From: Cellulomonas xiejunii
GTDB lineage: Bacteria; Actinomycetota; Actinomycetes; Actinomycetales; Cellulomonadaceae
Length of the DNA stretch: 64,000 bases
Direction: 5' to 3'
NCBI RefSeq assembly: GCF_024508315.1
Contig: NZ_CP101987.1
Coordinates: 2,666,001-2,730,000 of the forward strand
A program made the translations under genes and the position numbers. This document shows, piece after piece, positions 1 through 7,453 of the stretch. The first letter of the stretch is position 1. Every line of letters starts with the position of its first letter. The notes beneath the pieces were generated by a model, which was not told the DNA's origin, searched no databases, and was given only the letters and a program-made list of their open reading frames with translations.

Positions 1-401
1 CTGAGGACGGCCACCACGACGACCAGCGCGACCAGGCCGACCGTGAGCGCTCGGACCCCACCGTCGACGCCCCACCACGCGGCAGCCGTCACGATGAGGA
101 ACGCCTGGGCGGTCAGCACGGGTGCCCGGCCCCAGCGGCGCCCTTGCCACAGGCCGCGCACCGCACCCGCGAGGAGCGCTGCGGTACCCAGCGCCAGGAC
201 GACGAGGAAGACCACGGGTCCCACGTCCTCCCCGCCGGCGAGGGCGACGACGCCGACGACGGCCGCCGCCACGAGCAGCACGGCCTCCACGAGCACGGCC
301 GCGCAGGCGACGAGGAGCAGCGGCGGCCGTCCGCCGGTCGAGCCGGGCCGGGGGGTCTCGGGTCCGGTGACCGGCCCGCGGCCGGCGGGTGTGCTGGGCA
401 T
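1..401 (-). CDS. Partial multi-pass membrane protein, 3' end beyond the window
   Basis: Read on the minus strand from ATG at 399-401, the frame stays open to the left edge for 133 codons. After a Pro/Gly/Thr-rich cytoplasmic-looking leader (residues 1-26) there are four hydrophobic stretches, near 27-56, 60-82, 94-112 and 119-133, separated by an Arg-rich loop (residues 83-92). This is a small integral membrane protein of a type common in actinobacteria, but I do not recognise the family. It is divergent from whiB, so its promoter must lie in the 495-bp gap to the right. The C-terminus is not visible, so length and topology are incomplete. Confidence 0.7.
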   Translation of the reverse strand, partial: MPSTPAGRGPVTGPETPRPGSTGGRPPLLLVACAAVLVEAVLLVAAAVVGVVALAGGEDVGPVVFLVVLALGTAALLAGAVRGLWQGRRWGRAPVLTAQAFLIVTAAAWWGVDGGVRALTVGLVALVVVVAVL

Positions 402-896
402 GGGACGACCCTAGGCGGCGAGCGGCGCCTCGGGTCCGGAACGGACGCTGCTGCGCGCCCTTACCAGAGACCGGAAGCGCCTGCGACCACGTGCCCGGCG
501 GCCTGAGTGGCGCAGACGGCGCCACACGGCCGCGTGAGACATGTCACGCACCCACGGGGCACGGAGCACAACGCCCTCGCCGTTCAGAACATCGCCACGG
601 AGGGCACAGCGATCTCCCAGGTCAGAGGCCTAGCGCGAGCGGGAGTCCGCTGACCTGGACGTTCGACCCACGGCCGCTGGGTGCGGCCTGGACGCACGAC
701 GGGACGACTCGGACGGAGGAGCGGGCGATGTGATCAACGCCTCAGTCGTTATCGACATGAAACGTTGCCGTAACCCTTGTGCGTCGAGGTGCCGGGGTGT
801 GACGCTGGGTTCAGCACGTTTCCCCCCACCACTGATCCCATGCACTGCCACGCGCGCTTCGGGCGTGCGGGCATGCGTGTGCCAAGGAGAGCCCCC
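402..896. other. 495-bp intergenic region between divergent genes
   Basis: No convincing coding frame was found here. It must carry the promoters of the membrane protein (minus) and of whiB (plus). The clearest element is the CRP-like palindrome at 532-549, annotated separately. No well-matched -35/-10 pair could be assigned by eye. Confidence 0.5.
532..549. promoter_or_regulatory. CRP/GlxR-like palindrome upstream of whiB1
   Basis: GCGTGA and TCACGC flank six bases (GACATG), giving the GTGA-N6-TCAC core bound by CRP-family regulators (consensus TGTGA-N6-TCACA). Mycobacterium tuberculosis whiB1 is known to be controlled by the cAMP receptor protein, so the site fits the adjacent gene. It lies about 350 bp from the whiB start and about 130 bp from the divergent gene's start, so either or both could be the target. 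Confidence 0.45.
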
Positions 897-1145
897 ATGG
901 ATTGGCGTCACCGCGCAGCCTGCCTCGACGAGGACCCCGAGCTGTTCTTCCCGATCGGGAACACGGGCCCCGCGCTGCAGCAGATCGAGGAGGCGAAGGC
1001 GGTCTGCCGTCGCTGCGACGTCGTCGACACGTGCCTCAAGTGGGCGATCGAGACCGGTCAGGACGCCGGCGTCTGGGGCGGCCTGTCCGAGGACGAGCGT
1101 CGCGCACTGAAGCGCCGCACCGCGCGCCAGCGCCGAGCCGGCTGA
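897..1145 (+). CDS. whiB1: WhiB-family Fe-S transcriptional regulator, WhiB1/WblE type
   Basis: This 82-residue protein has the four [4Fe-4S]-ligand cysteines at C9, C37, C40 and C46 (the last three in a C-x2-C-x5-C pattern), followed by the GVWGG turn at 58-62 and a basic DNA-binding tail rich in Arg and Lys. It closely matches mycobacterial WhiB1, starting MDWRH and containing ELFFP and SEDERRALKRR. WhiB1 is an NO-sensitive regulator that binds the housekeeping sigma factor. ATG 897 is chosen because an AAGGAG ribosome site lies 8 nt upstream and the WhiB1 family starts here. It is convergent with pdtaS, matching the Rv3219/Rv3220c arrangement in M. tuberculosis. Confidence 0.95.
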   Translation: MDWRHRAACLDEDPELFFPIGNTGPALQQIEEAKAVCRRCDVVDTCLKWAIETGQDAGVWGGLSEDERRALKRRTARQRRAG

Positions 1146-1190
1146 GAGCCGAGCAACCCAGCACCTGCCGGCGGCCATCCGCCGAGCGCC

Positions 1191-1224
1191 CGACGGGGGC
1201 CGCCGACCACGGCGGCCCCCGTCG
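1191..1224 (+). terminator. Hairpin terminator after whiB1
   Basis: A perfect 14-bp stem (1191-1204 with 1211-1224) encloses a 6-nt loop, 45 nt after the whiB1 stop. It has no T-tract, as is usual in high-GC actinobacteria. It is followed by near-repeats of TCGTGACGTCC at 1222-1232 and 1237-1247. Confidence 0.7.
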
Positions 1225-1285
1225 TGACGTCCGGGATCGTGACGTCCCGAATCTCGACGTCCGGGTCCCTCGGCCCGTCCCGCCG

Positions 1286-1307
1286 GCCCGACGCACGCGC
1301 GTCGGGC
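1286..1307 (-). terminator. Hairpin terminator after pdtaS
   Basis: A 9-bp perfect stem, GCCCGACGC (1286-1294) with GCGTCGGGC (1299-1307), has a 4-nt loop. It lies 7 nt past the pdtaS stop on the minus strand and completes a two-hairpin barrier between the convergent genes. Confidence 0.65.
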
Positions 1308-1313
1308 GCGGCA

Positions 1314-2795
1314 TCACGCGACGGTGGCCGCGTCCCGACCCTGCCGTAGCTGCACCTCGATGACGACGGACGTCCCGCCGCCCTCGCGGCCGTGCCAGGC
1401 GATCGAGCCGCCGAGCTCGTTGCGCACCAGGGTCGAGACGATCTGGGTACCCAGCCCCGTGCCCTCCCCACGACCCTCCGGCAGGCCGCCGCCGTCGTCG
1501 GCGACCTCCACCCGCAGCCTATGACCGGACCGCTCGACGACGATCTCGACGGTGCCCTGGTCGCGCCCGGCGAGCCCGTGCTCGACAGCGTTGGTCACGA
1601 GCTCCGTGAGGATCAGGGCCAGCGCGGTCGCGTCCTCGGCCGGCACGGCGCCGAACGACCCCCGCACCGTTGTCCGCACGTGGGCACCGGCGGTCGCGAC
1701 GTCGGCCGCCAGCCGCAGGCTCCGTCCGACCAGGTCGTCGAACGGCACGCTCTCGTCGAGCGTCTGCGACAGGGTCTCGTGGACCAGGGCGATCGTGGCG
1801 ACACGGCGCATCGCCTCGGCCAGCGCGTCGCGGGCCTCCGGCGAGCTCATACGGCGCGACTGGAGCCGGAGGAGCGCGGCGACCGTCTGCAGGTTGTTCT
1901 TGACCCGGTGGTGGATCTCCCGGATCGTCGCGTCCTTCGTGATCAGCTCACGTTCGCGCCGCCGCAGCTCCGAGACGTCGCGGCACAGCAGGACGGCACC
2001 CGTCCGCTGGCCCTGCTCCGTCAGGGGGACGGCACGCAGCGAGAGCGCCACGCCGCGGGCCTCGACGTCGACCCGCCACGGCGCCCTGCCCATCAGCACG
2101 AGGGGCATCGACTCGTCGACGGTCGCGTCCTGCTCGATGAGGTCCGACGTCACCTCGATCAGCGACCTGCCGACCAGGTCACCGAGCACGCCGAGCCGGT
2201 GGAAGCACGACAGGGCGTTGGGGCTCGCGTAGAGCACCTCGCCCTCGGCGTTGAGGCGCACCAGACCGTCGCCCACGCGGGGCGCACCGCGACGCGGGCC
2301 GGTCGGCGCGTCCGGTGCGGGGAACTCGCCGCGCGCGACCATCCCGACGAGGTCGTCGGCCGCCTCGACGTAGTTGAGCTCGAGTCGAGACGGCGTGCGC
2401 GCACCACCGAGGTTCGTCTGACGTGCGAGCACGGCGATCGAGCGCCCACCGCGTACGACGGGCACGGCCTCCTCGCGGACCGCGTAGGAGCCGAACCAGC
2501 GCGGCTCGCGGGAACGCTGCGGTGCCTGCTCCTCGAGAGCGCGGCGCAGCTGGGCGACCTGCCCCTCGGGGGGCCGGGAGCCCACGACGTCGTCGTAGTG
2601 CACGGTCGCGCCGGTCGAGGGCCTGCACTGTGCAACCGCGACGAACTCCCCGTCGACCGTGGGCAGCCACAGCACGAGGTCGGCGAACGCGAGGTCGGAC
2701 ACGACCTGCCAGTCGCCGACCAGGAGGTGCAGCCACTCGACGTCTGCCGGATCGAGCGCACCATGACGCGTGACGAGGTCGCTCAGCGTGGGCAC
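1314..2795 (-). CDS. pdtaS: PdtaS-type cytosolic sensor histidine kinase
   Basis: The 493-residue protein has no membrane segment. An N-terminal GAF-like sensory domain (about 1-150) is followed by a PAS domain (about 178-280), a HisKA_2 dimerisation helix carrying the phospho-acceptor motif EIHHRVKNNLQ near residues 293-303, and a C-terminal HATPase domain with an N-box and a DDGGGLPEG-type G-box. HisKA_2 kinases of this build pair with ANTAR-domain RNA-binding antiterminators (PdtaR), which is not in this window. The GTG at 2793-2795 is preferred because the family starts with a PTLSDL-like sequence; an upstream in-frame start (2846) would add an unstructured Ala/Ser leader. Its place opposite whiB1 is conserved in actinobacteria. 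Confidence 0.92.
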   Translation of the reverse strand: MPTLSDLVTRHGALDPADVEWLHLLVGDWQVVSDLAFADLVLWLPTVDGEFVAVAQCRPSTGATVHYDDVVGSRPPEGQVAQLRRALEEQAPQRSREPRWFGSYAVREEAVPVVRGGRSIAVLARQTNLGGARTPSRLELNYVEAADDLVGMVARGEFPAPDAPTGPRRGAPRVGDGLVRLNAEGEVLYASPNALSCFHRLGVLGDLVGRSLIEVTSDLIEQDATVDESMPLVLMGRAPWRVDVEARGVALSLRAVPLTEQGQRTGAVLLCRDVSELRRRERELITKDATIREIHHRVKNNLQTVAALLRLQSRRMSSPEARDALAEAMRRVATIALVHETLSQTLDESVPFDDLVGRSLRLAADVATAGAHVRTTVRGSFGAVPAEDATALALILTELVTNAVEHGLAGRDQGTVEIVVERSGHRLRVEVADDGGGLPEGRGEGTGLGTQIVSTLVRNELGGSIAWHGREGGGTSVVIEVQLRQGRDAATVA

Positions 2796-2912
2796 ATGCC
2801 CAGGGTACGCAGCGGCGGCTACGCTCGACGACGACGGAGGTGCCACGGGCGGCGTCCGTCACTGGTCCGCGCGGCCGCTCGGACCAGAACCCATCCACCA
2901 CAGGGGTCCACG

Positions 2913-3446
2913 GTGCAGCTGCACGTGACGATCGACCTTCCCACCGACGTGCACACCGCTGCTCGCCTGCTGGCCGATCCTGCCTACGTGGACGCGAAGG
3001 TGCGCGCCTCGGGCGCGGTCGAGCAGCAGGTCGACGTGACGGGGACCGCCGCCGGCGCGTTCACGGTGACGACGCGTCGTGCCGTGCCCACCGAGCAGAT
3101 CCCCGCCCACATGCACGCACTGGTGGGCGCCCGCATCGACGTGCGGCAGGTCGAGGCGTGGGAGGCACCGCTGGCCGACGGCTCGCGCACGGGGACGGTC
3201 GTCGTCGAGATCGCGGGTGCACCGGTACGCGTGACCGGTCGCACGTCGCTGACTGCCGCGCGACCCGACCTCGCGCGCGTGGCGTACGACGGCGAGGTCC
3301 GTGCGGCCCTCCCGCTGTTCGCCGCTGCCGTCGAGGAGGCCGCCGGGGCTGCGGTACGCACCGCGCTGCGCGCCGAGCAGGAGGTGGCCGCCCGGTGGCT
3401 CGCGGACCCGGACGCGAGGCACGGCGGCACCGAGGCCGCCCGCTGA
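2913..3446 (+). CDS. DUF2505 family protein (START/polyketide-cyclase-like fold)
   Basis: This 177-residue soluble protein starts at GTG 2913, in frame with the hydrophobic MQLHVTIDLP start typical of DUF2505 proteins. It is rich in beta-strand patterns and ends in a long helix with an Ala/Arg-rich tail (about 125-177), consistent with the SRPBCC-like lipid- or ligand-binding fold attributed to the family. No enzyme residues are recognisable and no function is assigned. It is divergent from pdtaS with a gap of about 117 bp. Upstream in-frame starts exist but lie inside pdtaS antisense. Confidence 0.75.
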   Translation: MQLHVTIDLPTDVHTAARLLADPAYVDAKVRASGAVEQQVDVTGTAAGAFTVTTRRAVPTEQIPAHMHALVGARIDVRQVEAWEAPLADGSRTGTVVVEIAGAPVRVTGRTSLTAARPDLARVAYDGEVRAALPLFAAAVEEAAGAAVRTALRAEQEVAARWLADPDARHGGTEAAR

Positions 3447-3638
3447 GGTCGTCGCTGACGTCGACGTCCCGCGGAGGGGCTGCCGGCCGCCGCCCACGGC
3501 ACGGCCACGACCTGTCACGGCGCGCTCAGGCGCGCTCCGGCCATTCGCTCGAAAGGGGCACGGCGAGGTCTCCGAGCCGTAACGATTGAATAACGTGGGA
3601 AGCATGGGAAATCGCTCTGACCAGCAGGGATGCCCCTG

Positions 3639-3652
3639 TGGGACCGCTACCA
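3639..3652. promoter_or_regulatory. CebR-like operator 1
   Basis: TGGGACCGCTACCA differs at two positions from the CebR box TGGGAGCGCTCCCA known from Streptomyces. It lies 25 bp upstream of a TTGACA hexamer and 221 bp upstream of the binding-protein start. Confidence 0.5.
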
Positions 3653-3676
3653 CGACACTCCTGCCCGTCCCCGTCC

Positions 3677-3682
3677 TTGACA
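3677..3682 (+). promoter_or_regulatory. Candidate -35 box of the sugar-importer operon
   Basis: A consensus TTGACA stands in the 426-bp gap before the binding-protein gene, between CebR-like operators 1 and 2. No strong -10 is visible; GACAAA at 3698-3703 (15-bp spacing) is the nearest candidate. The position, with operators on both sides, suits a repressible promoter. Confidence 0.4.
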
Positions 3683-3719
3683 CCTGCCCATCTCCCGGAC
3701 AAAGGTGTCCCGCAGTGCG

Positions 3720-3733
3720 TGGGAACGCTCCCG
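3720..3733. promoter_or_regulatory. CebR-like operator 2
   Basis: TGGGAACGCTCCCG is a near-perfect palindrome two mismatches from the CebR box, downstream of the TTGACA hexamer. Its centre is 24 bp from that of operator 3, about two helical turns, so repressor dimers could bind the same face. Confidence 0.6.
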
Positions 3734-3743
3734 CGAGATGTCA

Positions 3744-3757
3744 CGGGAGCGCACCCA
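3744..3757. promoter_or_regulatory. CebR-like operator 3
   Basis: CGGGAGCGCACCCA keeps the GGGAGCGC half intact, with two mismatches to the CebR box. It is the third site in the leader of the sugar-importer operon, 115 bp before the start codon, and probably lies in the transcribed leader. Confidence 0.5.
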
Positions 3758-3872
3758 CGTCGGGGCTCGACAGCCCCAGCGCGCGACGCCCGCCCCAGCC
3801 GGAAACGGCCGGCGGGGGGGACGCGGACAAGATGTACGGCGACGTAGCCGTCCGACTGACAAGGGAGTCATT

Positions 3873-5183
3873 GTGCGCAAGACCACACGCAAGGCGTGGG
3901 CGCTCGCCGCTGGCGTCATGAGCATCTCGCTGCTCGCCACCGCCTGCTCCGGCGAGAGCAGCGAGGGCGACGACGACGCAGCGAGCGGCGACAGCAAGGT
4001 CACGCTCACCGTCGCGACGTTCAACAACTTCGGCTACACCGACGAGCTGCTCGCCGAGTACACCGAGGCCAACCCGAACGTCACGGTCAAGCAGACGCGC
4101 GCCGCGGAGTCGGCCGACGCCCGCACGAACCTCACGACGAAGCTCGCGGCCGGCGGCGCCGGTCTCGCCGACGTCGAGGCCATCGAGGTCGACTGGCTGC
4201 CCGAGCTGCTCACGAGCGCCGACGCCTTCGAGGACCTGACCGACCCGTCGGTCGAGGGCCGCTGGGAGGCCTGGAAGCAGGAGGCCGCGACGTCCGAGGA
4301 CGGCCGCCTCATCGGCTACGGCACCGACATCGGCCCCGAGGGCATCTGCTACCGCGCCGACCTGTTCGAGGCCGCGGGCCTGCCCACGGACCGCGCGGAG
4401 GTCGCTGAGCTGCTCGGCGGCGAGGGCGCCACGTGGGACAAGTACTTCGAGGTCGGTCGCACGTTCACGGCCGCCTCGCCCGAGGTCGCGTGGTTCGACT
4501 CGGCGTCCGCCACGTTCCAGGGCATGGTCAACCAGATCGAGAACCCGTACGAGGAGAGCGACGGCACGCCGAAGTCCCTCGGTGACAACTCGGACATCAA
4601 GGCCCTGTTCGACCAGGTGACCGCAGCGTCCGCCGACCTGTCGGCCGGTCTGACGCAGTGGAGCCCTGACTGGGACGCCGCGTTCCAGAGCAACGGCTTC
4701 GCGACGATGCTGTGCCCCGCCTGGATGACCGGCCCGATCGAGGAGCGCGCGGGCGGTGTCACCGGTTGGGACGTCGCCGACGTCTTCCCCGGCGGTGGCG
4801 GTAACTGGGGTGGCTCGTACCTGACGGTGCCCGCCTCGGGCAAGAACGTCGAGGAGGCCAAGAAGCTGGCCGCGTGGCTCACGTCGCCCGAGACGCAGGT
4901 CAAGGCGTTCGCGAACGCCGGCACCTTCCCGAGCCAGGTCGAGGCGTGGGAGGCCGAGGACCTCAAGTCCGCCACGAACGAGTTCTTCAACGACGCACCG
5001 GTCGGTGAGATCTTCGCCAACCGCGCCGCAGCGATCTCGGTGACCCAGTTCAAGGGCCCGAACTACTTCCAGATCCACCAGACGGTCACCGACGCGCTCG
5101 CCCGCGTGGACGTCGACAAGAGCGAGGACGCCGCGACCGGCTGGCAGGGCGCAGTCTCCGCGTTCGACAGCCTGGGTCTCTGA
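3873..5183 (+). CDS. Sugar ABC transporter substrate-binding lipoprotein (CebE-like)
   Basis: This 436-residue type-1 extracellular solute-binding protein starts with a basic n-region, a hydrophobic core and a lipobox ending at C25 (LLATAC), so it is predicted to be a membrane-anchored lipoprotein outside the cell. The mature part begins with a Glu/Asp/Ser-rich linker and then the LTVATFNNFGY strand typical of the family. GTG 3873 has an AAGGGA ribosome site 7 nt upstream; longer in-frame extensions would place the signal peptide internally. It opens an operon with two MalF/MalG-type permeases and is preceded by three CebR-like operators. This points to beta-glucoside or cello-oligosaccharide uptake; the ligand is inferred. 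The ATPase (probably a shared MsiK-type protein) is not encoded here. Confidence 0.88.
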   Translation: MRKTTRKAWALAAGVMSISLLATACSGESSEGDDDAASGDSKVTLTVATFNNFGYTDELLAEYTEANPNVTVKQTRAAESADARTNLTTKLAAGGAGLADVEAIEVDWLPELLTSADAFEDLTDPSVEGRWEAWKQEAATSEDGRLIGYGTDIGPEGICYRADLFEAAGLPTDRAEVAELLGGEGATWDKYFEVGRTFTAASPEVAWFDSASATFQGMVNQIENPYEESDGTPKSLGDNSDIKALFDQVTAASADLSAGLTQWSPDWDAAFQSNGFATMLCPAWMTGPIEERAGGVTGWDVADVFPGGGGNWGGSYLTVPASGKNVEEAKKLAAWLTSPETQVKAFANAGTFPSQVEAWEAEDLKSATNEFFNDAPVGEIFANRAAAISVTQFKGPNYFQIHQTVTDALARVDVDKSEDAATGWQGAVSAFDSLGL

Positions 5184-5222
5184 CTCAGTCTCTGACTCAG
5201 TCTCTGACTCAGTCTTGACTCA
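5177..5222 (+). repeat. 12-bp tandem repeat across the binding-protein stop codon
   Basis: Three perfect copies of TCTCTGACTCAG (5177-5188, 5189-5200, 5201-5212) are followed by a degenerate fourth. Because 12 is divisible by three, each copy repeats the natural TGA in the same frame, giving three successive in-frame stops. It may be replication slippage, or a guard against readthrough into the next gene. Confidence 0.9.
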
Positions 5223-5225
5223 CCC

Positions 5226-5264
5226 GGACCGGCCGGGGACGTCCACGACGTCCCCGGCCGGTCC
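5226..5264 (+). terminator. Strong hairpin between binding protein and permease genes
   Basis: A perfect 17-bp GC-rich stem (5226-5242 with 5248-5264) with a 5-nt loop lies 42 nt after the binding-protein stop and 91 nt before the permease start. It has no T-tract. In such operons an intercistronic hairpin often attenuates transcription or protects the 5' mRNA, so that the binding protein is made in excess over the permeases. Confidence 0.75.
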
Positions 5265-5355
5265 TCAGGTCGCGGCACACGATTGCCGCCACCGACGTCC
5301 GAGGGCCGCCGGCAGGACGCGGCCCTGAGTCCCGGCTCCCCACGCGAGGTCCGTC

Positions 5356-6387
5356 ATGTCCGTCCAGTCACCCGCGCCCACGCGGTCCGCGCCACACGGC
5401 GCGCCACGTGCGCCGCGACGGGTCGGCTTCTCCCAGCGGCTCTCCCGCTGGGACTTCAAGCTCTCCCCGTACCTGTACATCTCCCCCTTCTTCATCATCT
5501 TCGCCATCACCGGCCTGTTCCCGCTCATCTACACGGCGTTCGTGTCGGTGTACGACTGGAAGCTGCTGGGCGGTCAGGGCGACTTCATCGGGATGCAGAA
5601 CTACACCGACGTGCTCAGCCAGGCGACGTTCTGGAAGTCCCTGCGGAACACGTTCTCGATCTTCGCGCTGTCGTCGGTGCCGCAGGTGCTGGTGGCCATC
5701 GTCCTGGCGGCTCTCCTGGACCAGAACCTGCGCGCCAAGACCTTCTGGCGCATGGGCGTCCTGCTCCCGTACGTCGTCGCCCCCGTGGCCGTGGGCCTCA
5801 TCTTCGGGCGCATGTTCGCCGACCAGTCCGGCCTCATCAACAGCTGGCTCGGGGCGTTCGGGGTCGACCCCATCCGGTGGCACGTCGACCCCCTCGCGAG
5901 CCACGTGGCCATCGCCTCGATGGTGAACTTCCGCTGGACCGGCTACAACACCCTCATCTTCCTCGCGGCCATGCAGGCCGTCCCGCGCGAGCTGTACGAG
6001 GCCGCGATCATCGACGGCGCCGGCCGGGTCCGTCAGTTCTTCTCGGTGACGGTCCCGCAGATCCGCGCCACGGTGATCTTCGTCATCCTCACCTCGACCA
6101 TCGGCGGACTGCAGATCTTCGACGAGCCGCGCGTGTTCGACGCCGCGGGTCGCGGCGGTGCGTCCCAGCAGTGGATGACCACGACGCTCTACCTCTACGA
6201 CGTCGGCTGGGGCACCCAGCGCAACCTCGGCAGGGCGGCAGCGGTCGCGTGGCTCCTCTTCATCGTCGTCGTCATGATCGGGTTGCTGAACTTCGCGGTC
6301 ACGAACCGGATCTCGTCCGCAGGAACCGGCCGTCCATCCCGTCGACAGCGCCGTGCCGCTGCGCGTAGCTCGAGGAGGTCGGCATGA
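5356..6387 (+). CDS. Sugar ABC transporter permease, MalF type (CebF-like)
   Basis: This 343-residue inner-membrane permease has a Ser/Pro/Ala-rich N-terminal tail (1-35) and then about six transmembrane segments beginning near SPYLYISPFFIIFAI. The cytoplasmic EAA loop, reading EAAIIDGAGRVRQFF, is the contact site for the ATPase. It follows the binding-protein gene after a 172-bp gap containing the hairpin and overlaps the next permease by 4 nt (ATGA), so the two membrane subunits are translationally coupled. Specificity is inferred from the upstream CebR-like operators. Confidence 0.92.
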   Translation: MSVQSPAPTRSAPHGAPRAPRRVGFSQRLSRWDFKLSPYLYISPFFIIFAITGLFPLIYTAFVSVYDWKLLGGQGDFIGMQNYTDVLSQATFWKSLRNTFSIFALSSVPQVLVAIVLAALLDQNLRAKTFWRMGVLLPYVVAPVAVGLIFGRMFADQSGLINSWLGAFGVDPIRWHVDPLASHVAIASMVNFRWTGYNTLIFLAAMQAVPRELYEAAIIDGAGRVRQFFSVTVPQIRATVIFVILTSTIGGLQIFDEPRVFDAAGRGGASQQWMTTTLYLYDVGWGTQRNLGRAAAVAWLLFIVVVMIGLLNFAVTNRISSAGTGRPSRRQRRAAARSSRRSA

Positions 6388-7295
6388 GCTCCGTCCCCGT
6401 CATCCGTCAGACCGCCGGCCCGCGGGCGGCCAAGGCCGCCAGCAGCCGTCGCGGGAAGACCGGCGGTTACAACCGGCGCCCGGGCGTGGTCACGTACGTG
6501 CTCCTGGGTGCTGCCGTGCTCATCGGCATCGGCCCGATCTACTACACGCTGCTCCTGGGATCCTCCGACCCCGTGAGCCTCGCGCAGAGCCCGTTGCCGC
6601 AGCTGCTGCCCGACGCGAGTCTCTTCGACAACTTCTCGAAGGTCGTCAACTCCGACGCCTTCGACTTCTGGAAGGCGTTCCGGAACTCGCTCCTGGTCTC
6701 GCTGATCACCGCGGGCGCCACGGTGCTGTTCTCGACGCTCGCCGGGTTCTCGTTCGCGAAGCTGAACTTCCGGGGGCGTGGTCCGCTGCTCGTGTTCGTC
6801 ATCGCCACCATGGCGGTGCCGACGCAGCTCGGTGTCATCCCGCTCTACATCATCATGGCGAAGATCGGGTGGATCGGGACGCTGCAGGCGGTCATCGTGC
6901 CGGCGCTCGTCACGGCGTTCGGCGTCTTCTGGATGACCCAGTACCTCCAGGAGGCACTGCCCTACGAGCTCATCGAGGCAGCCCGCGTCGACGGCGCGTC
7001 GATGCTGCGGACGTTCTGGTCGATCGCCATGCCCGCGGCACGGCCGGCCATGGCGATGCTCGCCCTGTTCACCTTCGTCACCCAGTGGACGAACTTCTTC
7101 TGGCCGTCGATCGTCCTCAACCCGGAGAACCCGACGCTGCCGGTCGCGGTCCGCCTGCTCCAGGCGAACTACTTCGTCGACTACTCCCTGGTCATGGCGG
7201 GCGTGTTCCTCGTGACGCTGCCGCTGATCGTGCTGTTCATCTTTGCCGGACGCCAGCTGGTCGCCGGGATCATGGCGGGAGCCGTGAAGGGCTGA
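6384..7295 (+). CDS. Sugar ABC transporter permease, MalG type (CebG-like)
   Basis: This 303-residue protein is the second membrane subunit of the importer. It has six predicted transmembrane helices, and its EAA loop reads EAARVDGASMLRTFW. The ATG overlaps the stop of the first permease, showing coupling. The C-terminus ends in the typical AGxMAGAVKG tail. A strong terminator follows at 7305-7342. No beta-glucosidase gene follows, unlike the Streptomyces cebEFG-bglC cluster, so hydrolysis of the imported sugar must be encoded elsewhere. Confidence 0.92.
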   Translation: MSSVPVIRQTAGPRAAKAASSRRGKTGGYNRRPGVVTYVLLGAAVLIGIGPIYYTLLLGSSDPVSLAQSPLPQLLPDASLFDNFSKVVNSDAFDFWKAFRNSLLVSLITAGATVLFSTLAGFSFAKLNFRGRGPLLVFVIATMAVPTQLGVIPLYIIMAKIGWIGTLQAVIVPALVTAFGVFWMTQYLQEALPYELIEAARVDGASMLRTFWSIAMPAARPAMAMLALFTFVTQWTNFFWPSIVLNPENPTLPVAVRLLQANYFVDYSLVMAGVFLVTLPLIVLFIFAGRQLVAGIMAGAVKG

Positions 7296-7304
7296 TGCCC
7301 TGCA

Positions 7305-7342
7305 CCGTGGTCGGGCGCACACTCCCGAGCGCCCGACCACGG
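7305..7342 (+). terminator. Terminator of the sugar-importer operon
   Basis: A perfect 14-bp stem (7305-7318 with 7329-7342) encloses a 10-nt loop, 10 nt after the last permease stop. It separates the importer operon from the regulator gene. Confidence 0.8.
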
Positions 7343-7453
7343 CCCACCAGCTCGGCACCGGGTAACCTGCGCATCGTGCGCGGTAGCTTCACGGTGCCCC
7401 GGGCCGCAAGAACGTCCACGCTGCCCGGCAGCCACAGGAGGGGATGACCAAAG

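Noticed and set aside
1392..2912. Upstream extension of the DUF2505 gene antisense to pdtaS
   Set aside because: The GTG at 2913 begins the family-like sequence. The long upstream part has no similarity to anything and is antisense to a kinase.
5177..5222. Tandem repeat considered as a CRISPR or phase-variation array
   Set aside because: Units are only 12 bp with no spacers. It fits a small slippage repeat.
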